From NCBI GenBank assembly GCA_040508515.1, contig JBEVMS010000140.1, positions 1 through 24,295 of the forward strand: 24,295 nt of DNA, in the 5' to 3' direction. A program made the translations under genes and the position numbers. Source of the DNA: JBEVMS01 sp040508515 (GTDB taxonomy: Bacteria > Pseudomonadota > Gammaproteobacteria > Xanthomonadales > Rhodanobacteraceae). Shown here piece by piece: positions 1 through 7,238 of this stretch (within the stretch, counting starts at the first letter, position 1; the number at the start of each line of letters is the position of its first letter). The notes below the pieces were generated by a model. The model worked only from the letters and a program-made list of their open reading frames with translations, made no database searches and had not been told where the DNA came from.

Positions 1-2
1 TG

Positions 3-755
3 TGTGTCGCCGAGCACGGCGGCGAACTGCCGCGCGATTACGCCGCGCTGGCCGCACTGCCCGGCATCGGCCGCTCCACTGCCGGGGCGATCCTGGCGCA
101 GGCGCATGGATTGCGCTTTCCGATCCTGGACGGCAACGTCAAGCGCGTACTGACCCGCTACCACGGCATCCAAGGCCATCCCAGCCAGAGCGCGGTTGAA
201 CGGCAGCTCTGGGAATGCGCCGAGCAACACACCCCCAGTCAGCGCACCGCCGACTACACCCAGGCGATCATGGATCTGGGCGCGACCGTCTGCGTGCGCT
301 CACGGCCGCTGTGCGCCGTCTGCCCGCTACAAGACAACTGCATCGCACGCCGCGACGGCCTCACCGCCGTGTTGCCTACCGCCAAGCCCGGCAAGCGCCT
401 GCCCACGCGCGAGACGGTGATGCTGATCCTGCGCGACGCGCACGGTCGCGTGCTGCTGGAGCGGCGTGGTGCGCAAGGCGTCTGGTCGGGCCTGTGGAGC
501 CTGCCCGAAGCGGCCGACCACGACAGCGCCTGGCGGCACGCGCAGAGCCAAGCGCAAATCGACGACGCCCAGCCGCTGACGCCGTTCATCCACGTATTCA
601 GCCACTATCGACTGAAGATCGAACCGTTGCTGTTCGCACAGGCCGCCGCGCTGCCGGCGATCGCGGATAATCCCCACATGCGCTGGTGCACGCCCGCCGA
701 ATTGGCCGCGCTGGGCCTGCCCGCCCCGGTCCGCAGCCTGCTGCAAACCCTTTGA
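3..755 (+). CDS. mutY: A/G-specific adenine DNA glycosylase MutY, 3' part (5' end outside window)
   Basis: Removes adenine mispaired with 8-oxoguanine in base-excision repair. The visible 250 codons start inside the helix-hairpin-helix glycosylase domain. LPGIGRSTAG (visible residues 19-28) is the HhH hairpin, and the Asp of PILDGNVKR (visible residue 43) matches the catalytic Asp138 of E. coli MutY. The [4Fe-4S] loop is complete, with Cys at visible residues 97, 104, 107 and 113 (C-x6-C-x2-C-x5-C). From about residue 130 to the end is the NUDIX-like C-terminal domain that reads 8-oxoG (RETVMLILRDAHGRVLLERR onward). The open frame runs to the first base of the window, so internal ATG/TTG codons are not the start. 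The yggX start lies 13 nt after the stop, the common mutY-yggX arrangement of gammaproteobacteria. Nothing looks damaged. Confidence 0.97.
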   Translation, partial: CVAEHGGELPRDYAALAALPGIGRSTAGAILAQAHGLRFPILDGNVKRVLTRYHGIQGHPSQSAVERQLWECAEQHTPSQRTADYTQAIMDLGATVCVRSRPLCAVCPLQDNCIARRDGLTAVLPTAKPGKRLPTRETVMLILRDAHGRVLLERRGAQGVWSGLWSLPEAADHDSAWRHAQSQAQIDDAQPLTPFIHVFSHYRLKIEPLLFAQAAALPAIADNPHMRWCTPAELAALGLPAPVRSLLQTL

Positions 756-768
756 AGGAGTGACACCG

Positions 769-1041
769 ATGAGCCGTACCATCCACTGCGCCAAACTCGG
801 CATCGAGGCCGAGGCGCTCGAATACGCCCCCTGGCCCGGCCCGCTGGGCCAGCGCATCTACGCGGAAATCTCCGCGCAGGCCTGGCAGCAATGGCTGGCG
901 CACCAGACCATGCTGATCAACGAATACCGGCTCAACCCGCTCGATCCCAAGGCACGCCAGTTTCTCAGCGGCGAGATGGAAAAATTTCTGTTCGGCGGCG
1001 ATGTCGCCCAACCGCAGGGCTACACCGCCCCACAGGCCTGA
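769..1041 (+). CDS. yggX: Probable Fe(2+)-trafficking protein YggX
   Basis: Small cytosolic protein (90 aa, the usual family length) linked in enterobacteria to iron handling and protection of Fe-S clusters from oxidants. The N-terminal SRTIHCAKLG carries the conserved family cysteine. The middle (W..WL.HQTMLINEYRLNPLDPKAR..L) and the C-terminal EMEKFLFGG block are diagnostic. The ATG at 769 is chosen over an in-frame GTG at 760 because AAGGAG at 755-760 sits 8 nt before it; the GTG overlaps that ribosome-binding site. It follows mutY by 13 nt and is surely co-transcribed with it, which makes functional sense because MutY is an Fe-S enzyme. Confidence 0.95.
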   Translation: MSRTIHCAKLGIEAEALEYAPWPGPLGQRIYAEISAQAWQQWLAHQTMLINEYRLNPLDPKARQFLSGEMEKFLFGGDVAQPQGYTAPQA

Positions 1042-1079
1042 ACACGCACGTGCGATGGCGACGATGCCGCGGCGAACGC

Positions 1080-1108
1080 TTGACGAAACCAGCCGCTTCG
1101 GCTTTAAT
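1080..1108 (+). promoter_or_regulatory. Sigma-70 promoter for tRNA-Phe
   Basis: A near-consensus promoter: -35 TTGACG (1080-1085), exactly 17 bp spacer, -10 TTTAAT (1103-1108). It is followed by a GC-rich discriminator (GCGCGG), typical of stringently controlled stable-RNA promoters. Predicted start of transcription is near 1115, giving a leader of about 38 nt before the tRNA at 1153. A short hairpin (AGCCG-CTT-CGGCT, 1091-1103) falls in the spacer and might also weakly terminate mutY-yggX. Read from sequence only. Confidence 0.7.
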
Positions 1109-1152
1109 GCGCGGCTCCAAGCAGGCAGCGTCGCTCACGCGACACACCTCAT

Positions 1153-1228
1153 GGCCGAGTAGCTCAGTTGGTAGAGCAGGGGATTGAAAATCCCCGTGTC
1201 GGCGGTTCGATTCCGTCCTCGGCCACCA
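1153..1228 (+). tRNA. tRNA-Phe (anticodon GAA)
   Basis: Complete 76-nt cloverleaf. The acceptor stem GGCCGAG pairs with CTCGGCC. The D arm is GCTC-AGTTGGTA-GAGC. The anticodon stem GGGGA/TCCCC encloses the loop TTGAAAA with anticodon GAA. The T arm is GGCGG-TTCGATT-CCGTC. The CCA end is encoded (1226-1228). It is a single gene with its own promoter and terminator. tRNA 3' ends are common integration sites, but no second copy of this 3' end was found in the window. Confidence 0.98.
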
Positions 1229-1242
1229 TTGGAATAACGACC

Positions 1243-1269
1243 TAGGCCATCCTTCGGGGTGGCCTATTT
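1243..1269 (+). terminator. Rho-independent terminator of tRNA-Phe
   Basis: Ten-base stem TAGGCCATCC / GGGTGGCCTA (1243-1252 with 1257-1266, one G-T pair) closed by a TTCG tetraloop, then TTTCG. It begins 14 nt after the CCA end. The stop codon of the literal open frame on the opposite strand lies inside this hairpin. Confidence 0.8.
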
Positions 1270-1668
1270 CGTTTGCGTCAACCGCGTCTCACCGCAAATT
1301 TGCGAAGCGGATGTGTGGCGATGGAAAGTGTTTACCCTCTGGCAGGCGATGAAGTCCGCAAGGAGGAATTGAACCGCTATGCCGTGGCAAATCAATGCAT
1401 CAAAGCGACCACTGATACAAAGAGCGCCAACGCCGCCACGACCATGGAAAAAGCCAGCTATCAGCAGGCTGGACGTTGCCACCATGCGTTTGTAGTAAAA
1501 CGCTCGCATCTCGTTGAACCGCTGCTCAGTCTCTTCCTGTGTGTTAAGCCCGCCCGGATGATATTTCTGATACGCGGCAGACACTTTTTTTTCGATGGCG
1601 TAGTGAAACTCGCAGTTCCATGCGTGCGTCCAGTCAACAAACCATGTAACTAACTTTCTCTTGGTCAT
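1264..1668 (-). CDS. Small unknown membrane protein gene, apparently frameshifted
   Basis: The literal frame gives 134 aa from the ATG at 1668, which has GAAGG about 8 nt upstream; a TTG at 1683 is an alternative start. I recognise no family. The first ~65 residues look genuinely coding: charged, aromatic-rich, ending in EETEQRFNEMRAFYYKR before a hydrophobic run starts (MVATSSLLIAG). At a run of five T (minus strand; 1448-1452 on +) the frame appears to slip. After it the literal frame is poor in protein character, while the neighbouring frame reads a clean membrane helix (SMVVAALALFVSVVALMH) to a stop at 1392-1394. Removing one T gives a coherent 91-aa protein with one C-terminal membrane segment. 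The rest (1264-1391) is then probably not coding. This could be a real pseudogene, a sequencing error or slippage. The local GC is lower than that of the neighbours. Confidence 0.5.
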   Translation of the reverse strand: MTKRKLVTWFVDWTHAWNCEFHYAIEKKVSAAYQKYHPGGLNTQEETEQRFNEMRAFYYKRMVATSSLLIAGFFHGRGGVGALCISGRFDALICHGIAVQFLLADFIACQRVNTFHRHTSASQICGETRLTQTK

Positions 1669-1820
1669 CGCTCGCGCCTTCAAGCACCAAAGCTTTTGAA
1701 ATAATAGCGCCGGTCAAAAGCGCCATATATGTTGCGTCCCCATTGCCGAACATCGACCTTACTGCAAGTATCGACGCCATCGATTAGTGACTCCCATCAA
1801 TTTACGCAGGATGCGGTGAT

Positions 1821-2714
1821 ATGCGCGGCAAAGTGGAAGAAGTACGCCAGCTCGATTTCAGCAGAATCGGCACGTTGGTGTTGGCCGGCGGCGGCAATCG
1901 CTGCTGGTGGCAGGCCGGTGCGCTAGGGCATTTGCTGGAACAGGGTGCGCCGCTTCCGGCGCAACTGGTCGGTACCAGCGCAGGTGCCGCGGTGGCCACT
2001 TCGTTTCTCACCCAAAACGCCGATACGGCGCTGAACGCCTGCTTGAAGCTCTACGCTGAAAATCTGAAAATTTTCGACTGGTCATCCTTGGCGAAATTCA
2101 AGCTTAAATTCGCGCATCAGCACGTGTATCCGAGGTGGGTCGACACGTTCCTCAACGCACACACTTTTGATGTGCTACGCCAGTCTGGATCTCGACTGAC
2201 CGTGGCCCTCACGCGACCGGCTAGATTTCTCGGCCTGCGTGGTTCCGTGGCCGTGGGGACGCTGGCTTACCTGGTCGACAAATACCTCTGGAACAGCATC
2301 CATCCTCGACTCCCCACCCTGCTCGGGCTGCGTCAGGAGTTCATGGTTCTGAACGACTGCACGGACATCGAAACGGCTAAACGTCTACTTGTTGCTACTG
2401 CCTCGGCACCGCCGATCATGTCCGCCCTACCCGTGGGCACGTGGCACGCCATCGATGGCGGTTATACGGATAACGCGCCCATTCCTGCGCAGTCCGAGGT
2501 CGAGCGCTGCAACACGCTGGTGATGCTCACCCGTCATTACCCGAAGCTGCCGCCGCTGTTCGCCTGGTCGGGGCGCACTTACTGGCAACCCAGCACGCGC
2601 ATTCCCGTCTCAACCTGGGACTGCACCCCAAAGACCACGGTCCGCGAAGCCTACGCCCTGGGCATCCAGGACGGGGCGCGAATGCTCAACGCAGGTTTGC
2701 TGCGCCGTGAATAA
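1821..2714 (+). CDS. Patatin-like phospholipase family protein
   Basis: A predicted acyl hydrolase of 297 aa with the Ser-Asp dyad of patatins. AGGGNRCWWQAG (residues 22-33) is the glycine-rich oxyanion-hole segment. GTSAG (51-55) is the G-x-S-x-G elbow with nucleophile Ser53. DGGYTDNAP (212-220) supplies the catalytic Asp212 in the D-G-G motif. No signal peptide is visible, so it is probably cytosolic or injected; the substrate is unknown. The ATG at 1821 has only a weak GCAGG about 10 nt upstream. The oxyanion segment has Cys-Trp-Trp after the Arg where many patatins have Gly, which is unusual. It stands alone, divergent from the frameshifted small gene and downstream of tRNA-Phe, so it may be accessory DNA. 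Confidence 0.85.
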   Translation: MRGKVEEVRQLDFSRIGTLVLAGGGNRCWWQAGALGHLLEQGAPLPAQLVGTSAGAAVATSFLTQNADTALNACLKLYAENLKIFDWSSLAKFKLKFAHQHVYPRWVDTFLNAHTFDVLRQSGSRLTVALTRPARFLGLRGSVAVGTLAYLVDKYLWNSIHPRLPTLLGLRQEFMVLNDCTDIETAKRLLVATASAPPIMSALPVGTWHAIDGGYTDNAPIPAQSEVERCNTLVMLTRHYPKLPPLFAWSGRTYWQPSTRIPVSTWDCTPKTTVREAYALGIQDGARMLNAGLLRRE

Positions 2715-2886
2715 TGCGGGCGCCATGGCCCATAAGGGTGGCGGTGGCGGCGTGACCGGAGGTCTTGATTAAGTCAGTAACTGATGCGGCGATGCCGGGC
2801 CTGCAGCCATTCCCATCGCCGATCACGTGTCGCAGCGCATGGCAAACATAAAGTGCCTGCAGGTGCGCCCTTGCCGCGCATCCATT

Positions 2887-3360
2887 TCAGCGTGATGCGG
2901 GAAGTTCCAATGACATCACCAGCGCATCCTCACGCCCATCGCGGGCCGGGTAATAGCGCGGGCGGCGACCGATCAAGGTAAAGCCCAGTGACTCGTATAA
3001 GGCCTGGGCGATCGGGTTGGACGGGCGCACTTCGAGAAATATCTGCTCCGCGCCGTTCCAGCGCGCCACGTCAAGCAATCGCCGCATCATATGCCGTCCC
3101 AGGCTACGCCCGCGATAAGCCGCGCCAATACATACATTGAGCACGTGCGCCTCGCCGGCAGCGATCGACACGATGCCGTAACCGGCGATCGCGCCTTCCC
3201 AGCACAACACCCAGCAGCTATGCCCGGCACGCAAGCAGTCACTGAAGATGCCCGGTGTCCAGGGAAATTCGTAGGAGGCCGCCTCCAGCGCGCTGACGTC
3301 GGCCAGATCCTCGTGGCGCATCACACGCACTTCGATGGCGGGATGAGCGACGGCGACCAT
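2887..3360 (-). CDS. rimI: Ribosomal protein S18-alanine N-acetyltransferase RimI
   Basis: GNAT enzyme (157 aa) that acetylates the N-terminal alanine of ribosomal protein S18. The acetyl-CoA loop RGRSLG lies in YRGRSLGRHMMRRLL (about residues 82-96). The strand before it, AHVLNVCI, matches the RimI core. LEVRPSNPIAQALYESLGF is the diagnostic C-terminal motif, with the conserved Glu and the Tyr used as general acid in RimI enzymes. The ATG at 3360 begins 7 nt after the stop of the upstream gene holD, so translation is probably coupled; there is no good ribosome-binding site of its own. It is the last gene of the pssA-holD-rimI group. Confidence 0.93.
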   Translation of the reverse strand: MVAVAHPAIEVRVMRHEDLADVSALEAASYEFPWTPGIFSDCLRAGHSCWVLCWEGAIAGYGIVSIAAGEAHVLNVCIGAAYRGRSLGRHMMRRLLDVARWNGAEQIFLEVRPSNPIAQALYESLGFTLIGRRPRYYPARDGREDALVMSLELPASR

Positions 3361-3367
3361 CGTCGGC

Positions 3368-3841
3368 TCAGCCGGTCTGCGTCAGGGCGCGACGCAGGCC
3401 GCGCATGGCCATCCAGAGCTGCCGCTTGGCCGCCGCTCCACTCAGCCATGAACTTTGCGGCAATTCAACCAGCGCGATGTGCGCCTCATTCATCACCGCC
3501 GCCGGCAACTGCCGGCCCAGCGCATGCGCCTGCGCCTGCCCGAACACCAGATAAGCACGCGCCGAAGGCACGCTGGATAGCGCGCCCTCATGCACCGAAA
3601 CTCGCGCAGCGCGCGCCAGTGCGGCGCCAAAGCTATGCAAAGCGCGTCCCAACAGATCCAGCTCGCGCGCGGTACAGCCGGCCGGCAACACCACCACGCA
3701 GTCGGTCGAGCTTATGGCGCCGGCGGGTGAATCAACCTCGCTGATCGACACAGGCACACGACGCACCCACGGGGTTACCCCCAACGCGCGCAACAAGCGT
3801 TGCCGGTGATCGGCACTGGCGACCGCGGCGCTCATGCTCAT
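3368..3841 (-). CDS. holD: DNA polymerase III psi subunit (HolD-like)
   Basis: 157 aa, probable psi subunit linking the clamp loader to chi and single-strand-binding protein. Overall similarity is low, but two landmarks match E. coli HolD from memory. The N-terminal HRQRLLRALGVTPWVRR resembles RRDWQLQQLGITQWSLRR, including the key G-[IV]-T-x-W turn (residues 21-25). The C-terminal A-x-x-K-R-x-L-W helix resembles the family's TARAALWQQI. Its place directly before rimI is the same as in E. coli (holD-rimI), which is strong supporting context. The start at 3841 is chosen because its ATG overlaps the pssA stop (ATGA); in-frame ATGs at 3889 and 3835 are alternatives. It is often annotated as hypothetical because psi diverges fast. 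Confidence 0.72.
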   Translation of the reverse strand: MSMSAAVASADHRQRLLRALGVTPWVRRVPVSISEVDSPAGAISSTDCVVVLPAGCTARELDLLGRALHSFGAALARAARVSVHEGALSSVPSARAYLVFGQAQAHALGRQLPAAVMNEAHIALVELPQSSWLSGAAAKRQLWMAMRGLRRALTQTG

Positions 3842-4620
3842 GAGGGCGCACCGCGACGCACCCGCCGCCGATGCGTGGCCCGCCCCCATAAAGTCACGAT
3901 GGGGCCTGACAACAGATACAAGGTGAACACCACGAACAATACCCGCGGCGGATCGATCGCCAGCAACACCAGCACCAGCAGCAAACCGATGATCCAGAGG
4001 AACGGCACCCGCTCACGCGTACCCAGCGGCAACGACTTGAAGCTGTAGTAACGCACCCGGCTGACCATCAGCAGGCCGACCACCACCACCATCAGCGCAC
4101 TGAGGAAGCACACCTGCGTACCGAGCACCCCGAACTTGTCCATGGTCCAGACAAACGACATGCACACCGCCGCCGCCGCCGGACTGGGCAGGCCCTGGAA
4201 GTAGCGCTTATCGATCACCCCCACTTGCACGTTGAAGCGCGCCAGCCGCAGCGCGGCGCAGGCGGCATAGACGAATGCTGCGGCCCAACCGATCTTGCCC
4301 CAGATCGGACCGAAATCGCGCAAGGCCGACAATGACCAGGTGTAGAGCACCAACGCCGGCGCCAAGCCGAAACTGACCAGATCCGAGAGCGAGTCGTATT
4401 GCACGCCGAATTCGCTCTGCGTGTTGGTCAATCGCGCCACCCGACCGTCCAAACCATCCAGTACCGCGGCGATGAATACCGCCACCGCCGCGTCGCTGTA
4501 CTCGCCCCCGATGCTGGCGATGATCGCGTAGAAACCGGCGAACATCGCGCCGGTGGTGAACAGGTTGGGCAACAGGTAGATGCCGCGGTGACGCGGCCGG
4601 CTGGGCGTGGTGTCGCTCAT
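3838..4620 (-). CDS. pssA: CDP-diacylglycerol-serine O-phosphatidyltransferase (PssA)
   Basis: Makes phosphatidylserine from CDP-diacylglycerol and serine, the first committed step to phosphatidylethanolamine. This is the membrane-embedded CDP-alcohol phosphotransferase type (260 aa), not the peripheral E. coli phospholipase-D type. The full active-site signature D-G-x2-A-R-x8-G-x3-D-x3-D is visible as DGRVAR...FG..YDSLSD (about residues 56-78). RGIYLLPNLFT near the N-terminus is typical. At least six hydrophobic segments follow, and the tail RRRVRRG is basic. The start at 4620 (MSDTTPSRP) is preferred over upstream in-frame codons because it matches the family's start and has GAGGGA upstream. 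Its stop overlaps the holD start by 4 nt. Confidence 0.94.
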   Translation of the reverse strand: MSDTTPSRPRHRGIYLLPNLFTTGAMFAGFYAIIASIGGEYSDAAVAVFIAAVLDGLDGRVARLTNTQSEFGVQYDSLSDLVSFGLAPALVLYTWSLSALRDFGPIWGKIGWAAAFVYAACAALRLARFNVQVGVIDKRYFQGLPSPAAAAVCMSFVWTMDKFGVLGTQVCFLSALMVVVVGLLMVSRVRYYSFKSLPLGTRERVPFLWIIGLLLVLVLLAIDPPRVLFVVFTLYLLSGPIVTLWGRATHRRRVRRGAPS

Positions 4621-4683
4621 GAATTTCAAGTCCCTCACAGCATAGTGCGCAGTGTAAACCATCCCTTGCTTGAGTCCGGCCCC

Positions 4684-4703
4684 GCGCAGTGCTAACACTG
4701 CGC
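4684..4703. promoter_or_regulatory. Perfect dyad, candidate operator between pssA and the DUF4124 gene
   Basis: GCGCAGTG, CTAA, CACTGCGC: an 8-bp perfect inverted repeat with a 4-bp centre in the 108-bp divergent intergenic region. The same half-site GCGCAGTG recurs singly at 4647-4654, 37 bp away. No T-run follows, so it is not a normal terminator. A repressor or activator site is the simplest reading, but no protein can be named. Confidence 0.4.
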
Positions 4704-4728
4704 CAGGTTAATCCGCTTGGAGAATGAC

Positions 4729-5133
4729 ATGCGCCGCACGTTCGCCGCCCTCGCACTGCTGCTGTCCGTGCCGATGGCGCTAGCCCAGGTTTATAAGTGG
4801 ACCGATGCCAGCGGTACCGTGCATTACTCCGAAACCCCGCCTGCCCGCGGCAGCTACAAAACCCTACGTGCCTCCGGCAGTGCGCAAGCGTTGGCCCCGG
4901 CATCCGCCGCCAGCAGCCCGCCCGCGCCGACCCAGGCGGGCACCGCGACGGGTAATGCGGCCAATCCCAGCAAGCTTTGCGAAGACTTGCAGCGCAATAT
5001 GAATCTGCTGCAAGGCACCGACGCGCTAAGCGTCACCGATGCCAACGGCGCGCAGGTGCCGATGGATGCGCCGCGGCGCGCGCAGGAGTTGGCTTTGGCG
5101 CAAGCGCAGTTCAAGCTCTACTGCACCAAATAA
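4729..5133 (+). CDS. DUF4124 domain-containing secreted protein
   Basis: 134 aa. Residues 1-19 form a clear Sec signal peptide ending MALA, with cleavage before QVYKW. The mature N-terminus VYKWTDASGTVHYSETPP is the DUF4124 signature, a short beta domain common in gammaproteobacterial envelope proteins whose role is unknown. A low-complexity Ala/Pro/Ser linker follows (about residues 50-80). The C-terminal helix region contains two cysteines (in KLCEDLQ and LYCTK) that could form a disulfide in the periplasm. The ATG at 4729 has GGAG at 4719-4722, 6 nt upstream, so the in-frame TTG at 4717 is rejected. It is divergent from pssA. Confidence 0.88.
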   Translation: MRRTFAALALLLSVPMALAQVYKWTDASGTVHYSETPPARGSYKTLRASGSAQALAPASAASSPPAPTQAGTATGNAANPSKLCEDLQRNMNLLQGTDALSVTDANGAQVPMDAPRRAQELALAQAQFKLYCTK

Positions 5134-5234
5134 GCATCCACCATGGCGCCTGTAACGGTGACCATGCGCGGATACTTCTGAATGCAATAGCAGGCGCACC
5201 CACCGATGACAGCAATGCGATGCCACCGCCTCGC

Positions 5235-5240
5235 TATAAT
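5235..5240 (+). promoter_or_regulatory. Likely -10 element of the proS promoter
   Basis: A consensus TATAAT lies 29 nt before the proS ATG, giving a leader of roughly 20-25 nt. No convincing -35 sits 16-18 bp upstream; the best TTGACA-like hexamer (ATGACA, 5206-5211) is about 23 bp away, too far for a standard promoter. Confidence 0.45.
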
Positions 5241-5269
5241 CGACGTCTTTATCCCGCAGGATTTTTCTC

Positions 5270-6967
5270 ATGCGCCTTAGCCAATTCCACCTGGCCACCG
5301 TCAAGGAAGTACCCGCCGACGCCGAAATCGCCAGCCATCGGCTGATGCTGCGTGCCGGCATGATCCGCAAGCTGGCCTCGGGCTTGTACACCTGGTCGCC
5401 GCTGGGACTGCGCGTATTGCGCAAGGTCGAAACGGTGGTGCGCGAAGAAATGAATCGCGCCGGCGCGATCGAAATGCTGATGCCTGCGGTGCAGCCGCGC
5501 GAATTGTGGGAAGAATCCGGACGCTGGGAGAAATTCGGCGGCCAGTTGCTGAAAATCCGCGATCGCAAGGAGCAGGAATTCTGCTACGGCCCCACGCATG
5601 AAGAAGTCATTACCGACTTCGCGCGCAACGAGCTGAAAAGCTACAAGCAGCTGCCACTGAACTTCTACCAGATTCAAACCAAGTTCCGCGACGAAATCCG
5701 CCCGCGCTTCGGGGTGATGCGCGCGCGCGAATTTCTGATGAAGGACGCCTATTCGTTTCATCTGAGCGCCGAATCGCTCGGCCACACCTACGAGGCAATG
5801 TATCGCGCCTATACCCGCATTTTCACCCGACTGGGCCTGAAATTCCGTGCGGTGCAGGCCGATACCGGCGCCATTGGCGGCAATGCCAGCCACGAATTCC
5901 AGGTACTCGCCGATGCCGGTGAAGACGCCATTGCGTTCTCCGATACCTCCGATTACGCGGCCAATATTGAGAAAGCCGAAGCGCTGGCGCCCGAAGCGCT
6001 GCGTCCTCAGCCCTCCAGCGCCTTGCAGCGCGTGGACACGCCGCGGCAAAAAACCATTGCAGAGGTTTCGGCCTTTCTGAACGTCGCACCGGGCCATTGC
6101 ATTAAGACCTTGCTGGTGCGCGGCAAGCAGGGACTGGTCGCGCTATGCCTGCGCGGCGATCATGAAATCAACGAGGTAAAGGCCGGCAATTTGCCCGAAT
6201 TGCCGGGTGAATCGGTGTTGGCCAGCGAAGAAGAAATCCTCGCTGCGGTCGGCGCCCGGCCGGGTTTTCTGGGCCCTGTCGGCTTGCCCGACTCCATTCC
6301 AGTGATCGTCGACCGCAGTGCGGCGGCAATCGCTGATTTTGTCTGCGGCGGCAACGCTGACGGCAGCCATTACACCGGCGCCAATTGGGATCGCGATGCG
6401 CGTATTTACCGCATCGCCGATCTGCGCCAGGTAGTTGAAGGCGATCCTTCTCCGGACGGCCACGGCACCTTGAGGCTGGCTCGCGGTATCGAGGTTGGGC
6501 ACGTTTTCCAATTGGGCCAGAAATACGCCCAGGCCATGGATGCCACGGTCATCGACGACCAGGGCAAGCCGCAGGTGATGTTCATGGGCTGCTACGGCAT
6601 CGGCGTCAGCCGTATCGTCGCCGCCGCCATCGAGCAACGCCATGACGAGGCTGGGATCGTCTGGCCCGAGCCCATGGCACCCTGGCGGGTGGCGGTCTGT
6701 GTGATCAATCCCAAGAGCGCCGCCACGGTTAGCGAAGCGGCTGAGGCGTTGTATCAAGAACTGTCCCAGCGGGGCATCGAAACGGTGTTGGACGATCGCG
6801 GCCTACGTCCCGGCTCGATGTTCGCCGACATGGAATTGATCGGTATTCCGCATCGCGTGGTGGTCAGCGAGCGCGGTTTGGCCGCCGGCACGCTGGAATA
6901 CCGCGCCCGCAGCGAAAGTGAAAATCGCACCATTAGCAAGGAAGAGCTGATCGCGCTGCTGTCTTGA
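5270..6967 (+). CDS. proS: Prolyl-tRNA synthetase (bacterial type)
   Basis: Charges tRNA-Pro with proline in the cytosol. 565 aa, the normal length for the bacterial form with the editing insertion. The N-terminus MRLSQF matches the family. Class II motif 1 is around residues 60-75. Motif 2 is FRDEIRPRFGVMRAREFLMK (about 141-160). The INS cis-editing domain, which removes mischarged alanine, spans about 220-400 (CLRGDHEINEVK, FVCGGN). Motif 3 GCYGIGVSR is near 440, followed by the anticodon-binding domain ending EELIALLS. AGG lies 9 nt before the ATG. It appears monocistronic with its own terminator. Confidence 0.98.
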   Translation: MRLSQFHLATVKEVPADAEIASHRLMLRAGMIRKLASGLYTWSPLGLRVLRKVETVVREEMNRAGAIEMLMPAVQPRELWEESGRWEKFGGQLLKIRDRKEQEFCYGPTHEEVITDFARNELKSYKQLPLNFYQIQTKFRDEIRPRFGVMRAREFLMKDAYSFHLSAESLGHTYEAMYRAYTRIFTRLGLKFRAVQADTGAIGGNASHEFQVLADAGEDAIAFSDTSDYAANIEKAEALAPEALRPQPSSALQRVDTPRQKTIAEVSAFLNVAPGHCIKTLLVRGKQGLVALCLRGDHEINEVKAGNLPELPGESVLASEEEILAAVGARPGFLGPVGLPDSIPVIVDRSAAAIADFVCGGNADGSHYTGANWDRDARIYRIADLRQVVEGDPSPDGHGTLRLARGIEVGHVFQLGQKYAQAMDATVIDDQGKPQVMFMGCYGIGVSRIVAAAIEQRHDEAGIVWPEPMAPWRVAVCVINPKSAATVSEAAEALYQELSQRGIETVLDDRGLRPGSMFADMELIGIPHRVVVSERGLAAGTLEYRARSESENRTISKEELIALLS

Positions 6968-6991
6968 TCTCTGTGCCCGTAAGGCAATCCG

Positions 6992-7020
6992 AAACGGCCG
7001 CCGCGTGCGGCCGTTTTCTT
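6992..7020 (+). terminator. Rho-independent terminator of proS
   Basis: Perfect 10-bp stem AAACGGCCGC / GCGGCCGTTT (6992-7001 with 7007-7016), loop CGCGT, then TTCTT. It starts 24 nt after the proS stop. Confidence 0.85.
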
Positions 7021-7117
7021 GCGTAATCGCCTCATCGTGCAAAGCCGATCTACACGGATTATCAACACTCGCATTGGTCATTATTAACGTAGGCCTCTTC
7101 GCGACATTCACCAGGTT

Positions 7118-7146
7118 TTGCAATTGGCTCGCTTATCGGCGAGAAT
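7118..7146 (+). promoter_or_regulatory. Possible promoter of the H-NS-family gene
   Basis: TTGCAA (7118-7123), a 17-bp spacer and GAGAAT (7141-7146), each matching the consensus at 4 of 6 positions. It lies in the 218-bp AT-richer stretch between the proS terminator and the H-NS-family gene and would leave a leader of about 85 nt. Weak evidence; other AT-rich hexamers in this stretch could serve instead. Confidence 0.3.
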
Positions 7147-7238
7147 CGCCCGCGAATGGGTTGGCACAAACATCAGGAGCTATCCAGATCCGATAACGCG
7201 CCTGCATTCACCGTCGTTCCATACCCCAGGAGTTAGCC

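Noticed and set aside
1153..1228. tRNA-Phe as the left end of a complete integrative element
   Set aside because: No repeat of the tRNA 3' end, no integrase and no mobility gene appear in the window.
4208..4903. 231-aa minus-strand open frame overlapping pssA and the DUF4124 gene
   Set aside because: It is out of frame with pssA, Arg/Gly/His-rich, and crosses the divergent intergenic region; no family features.
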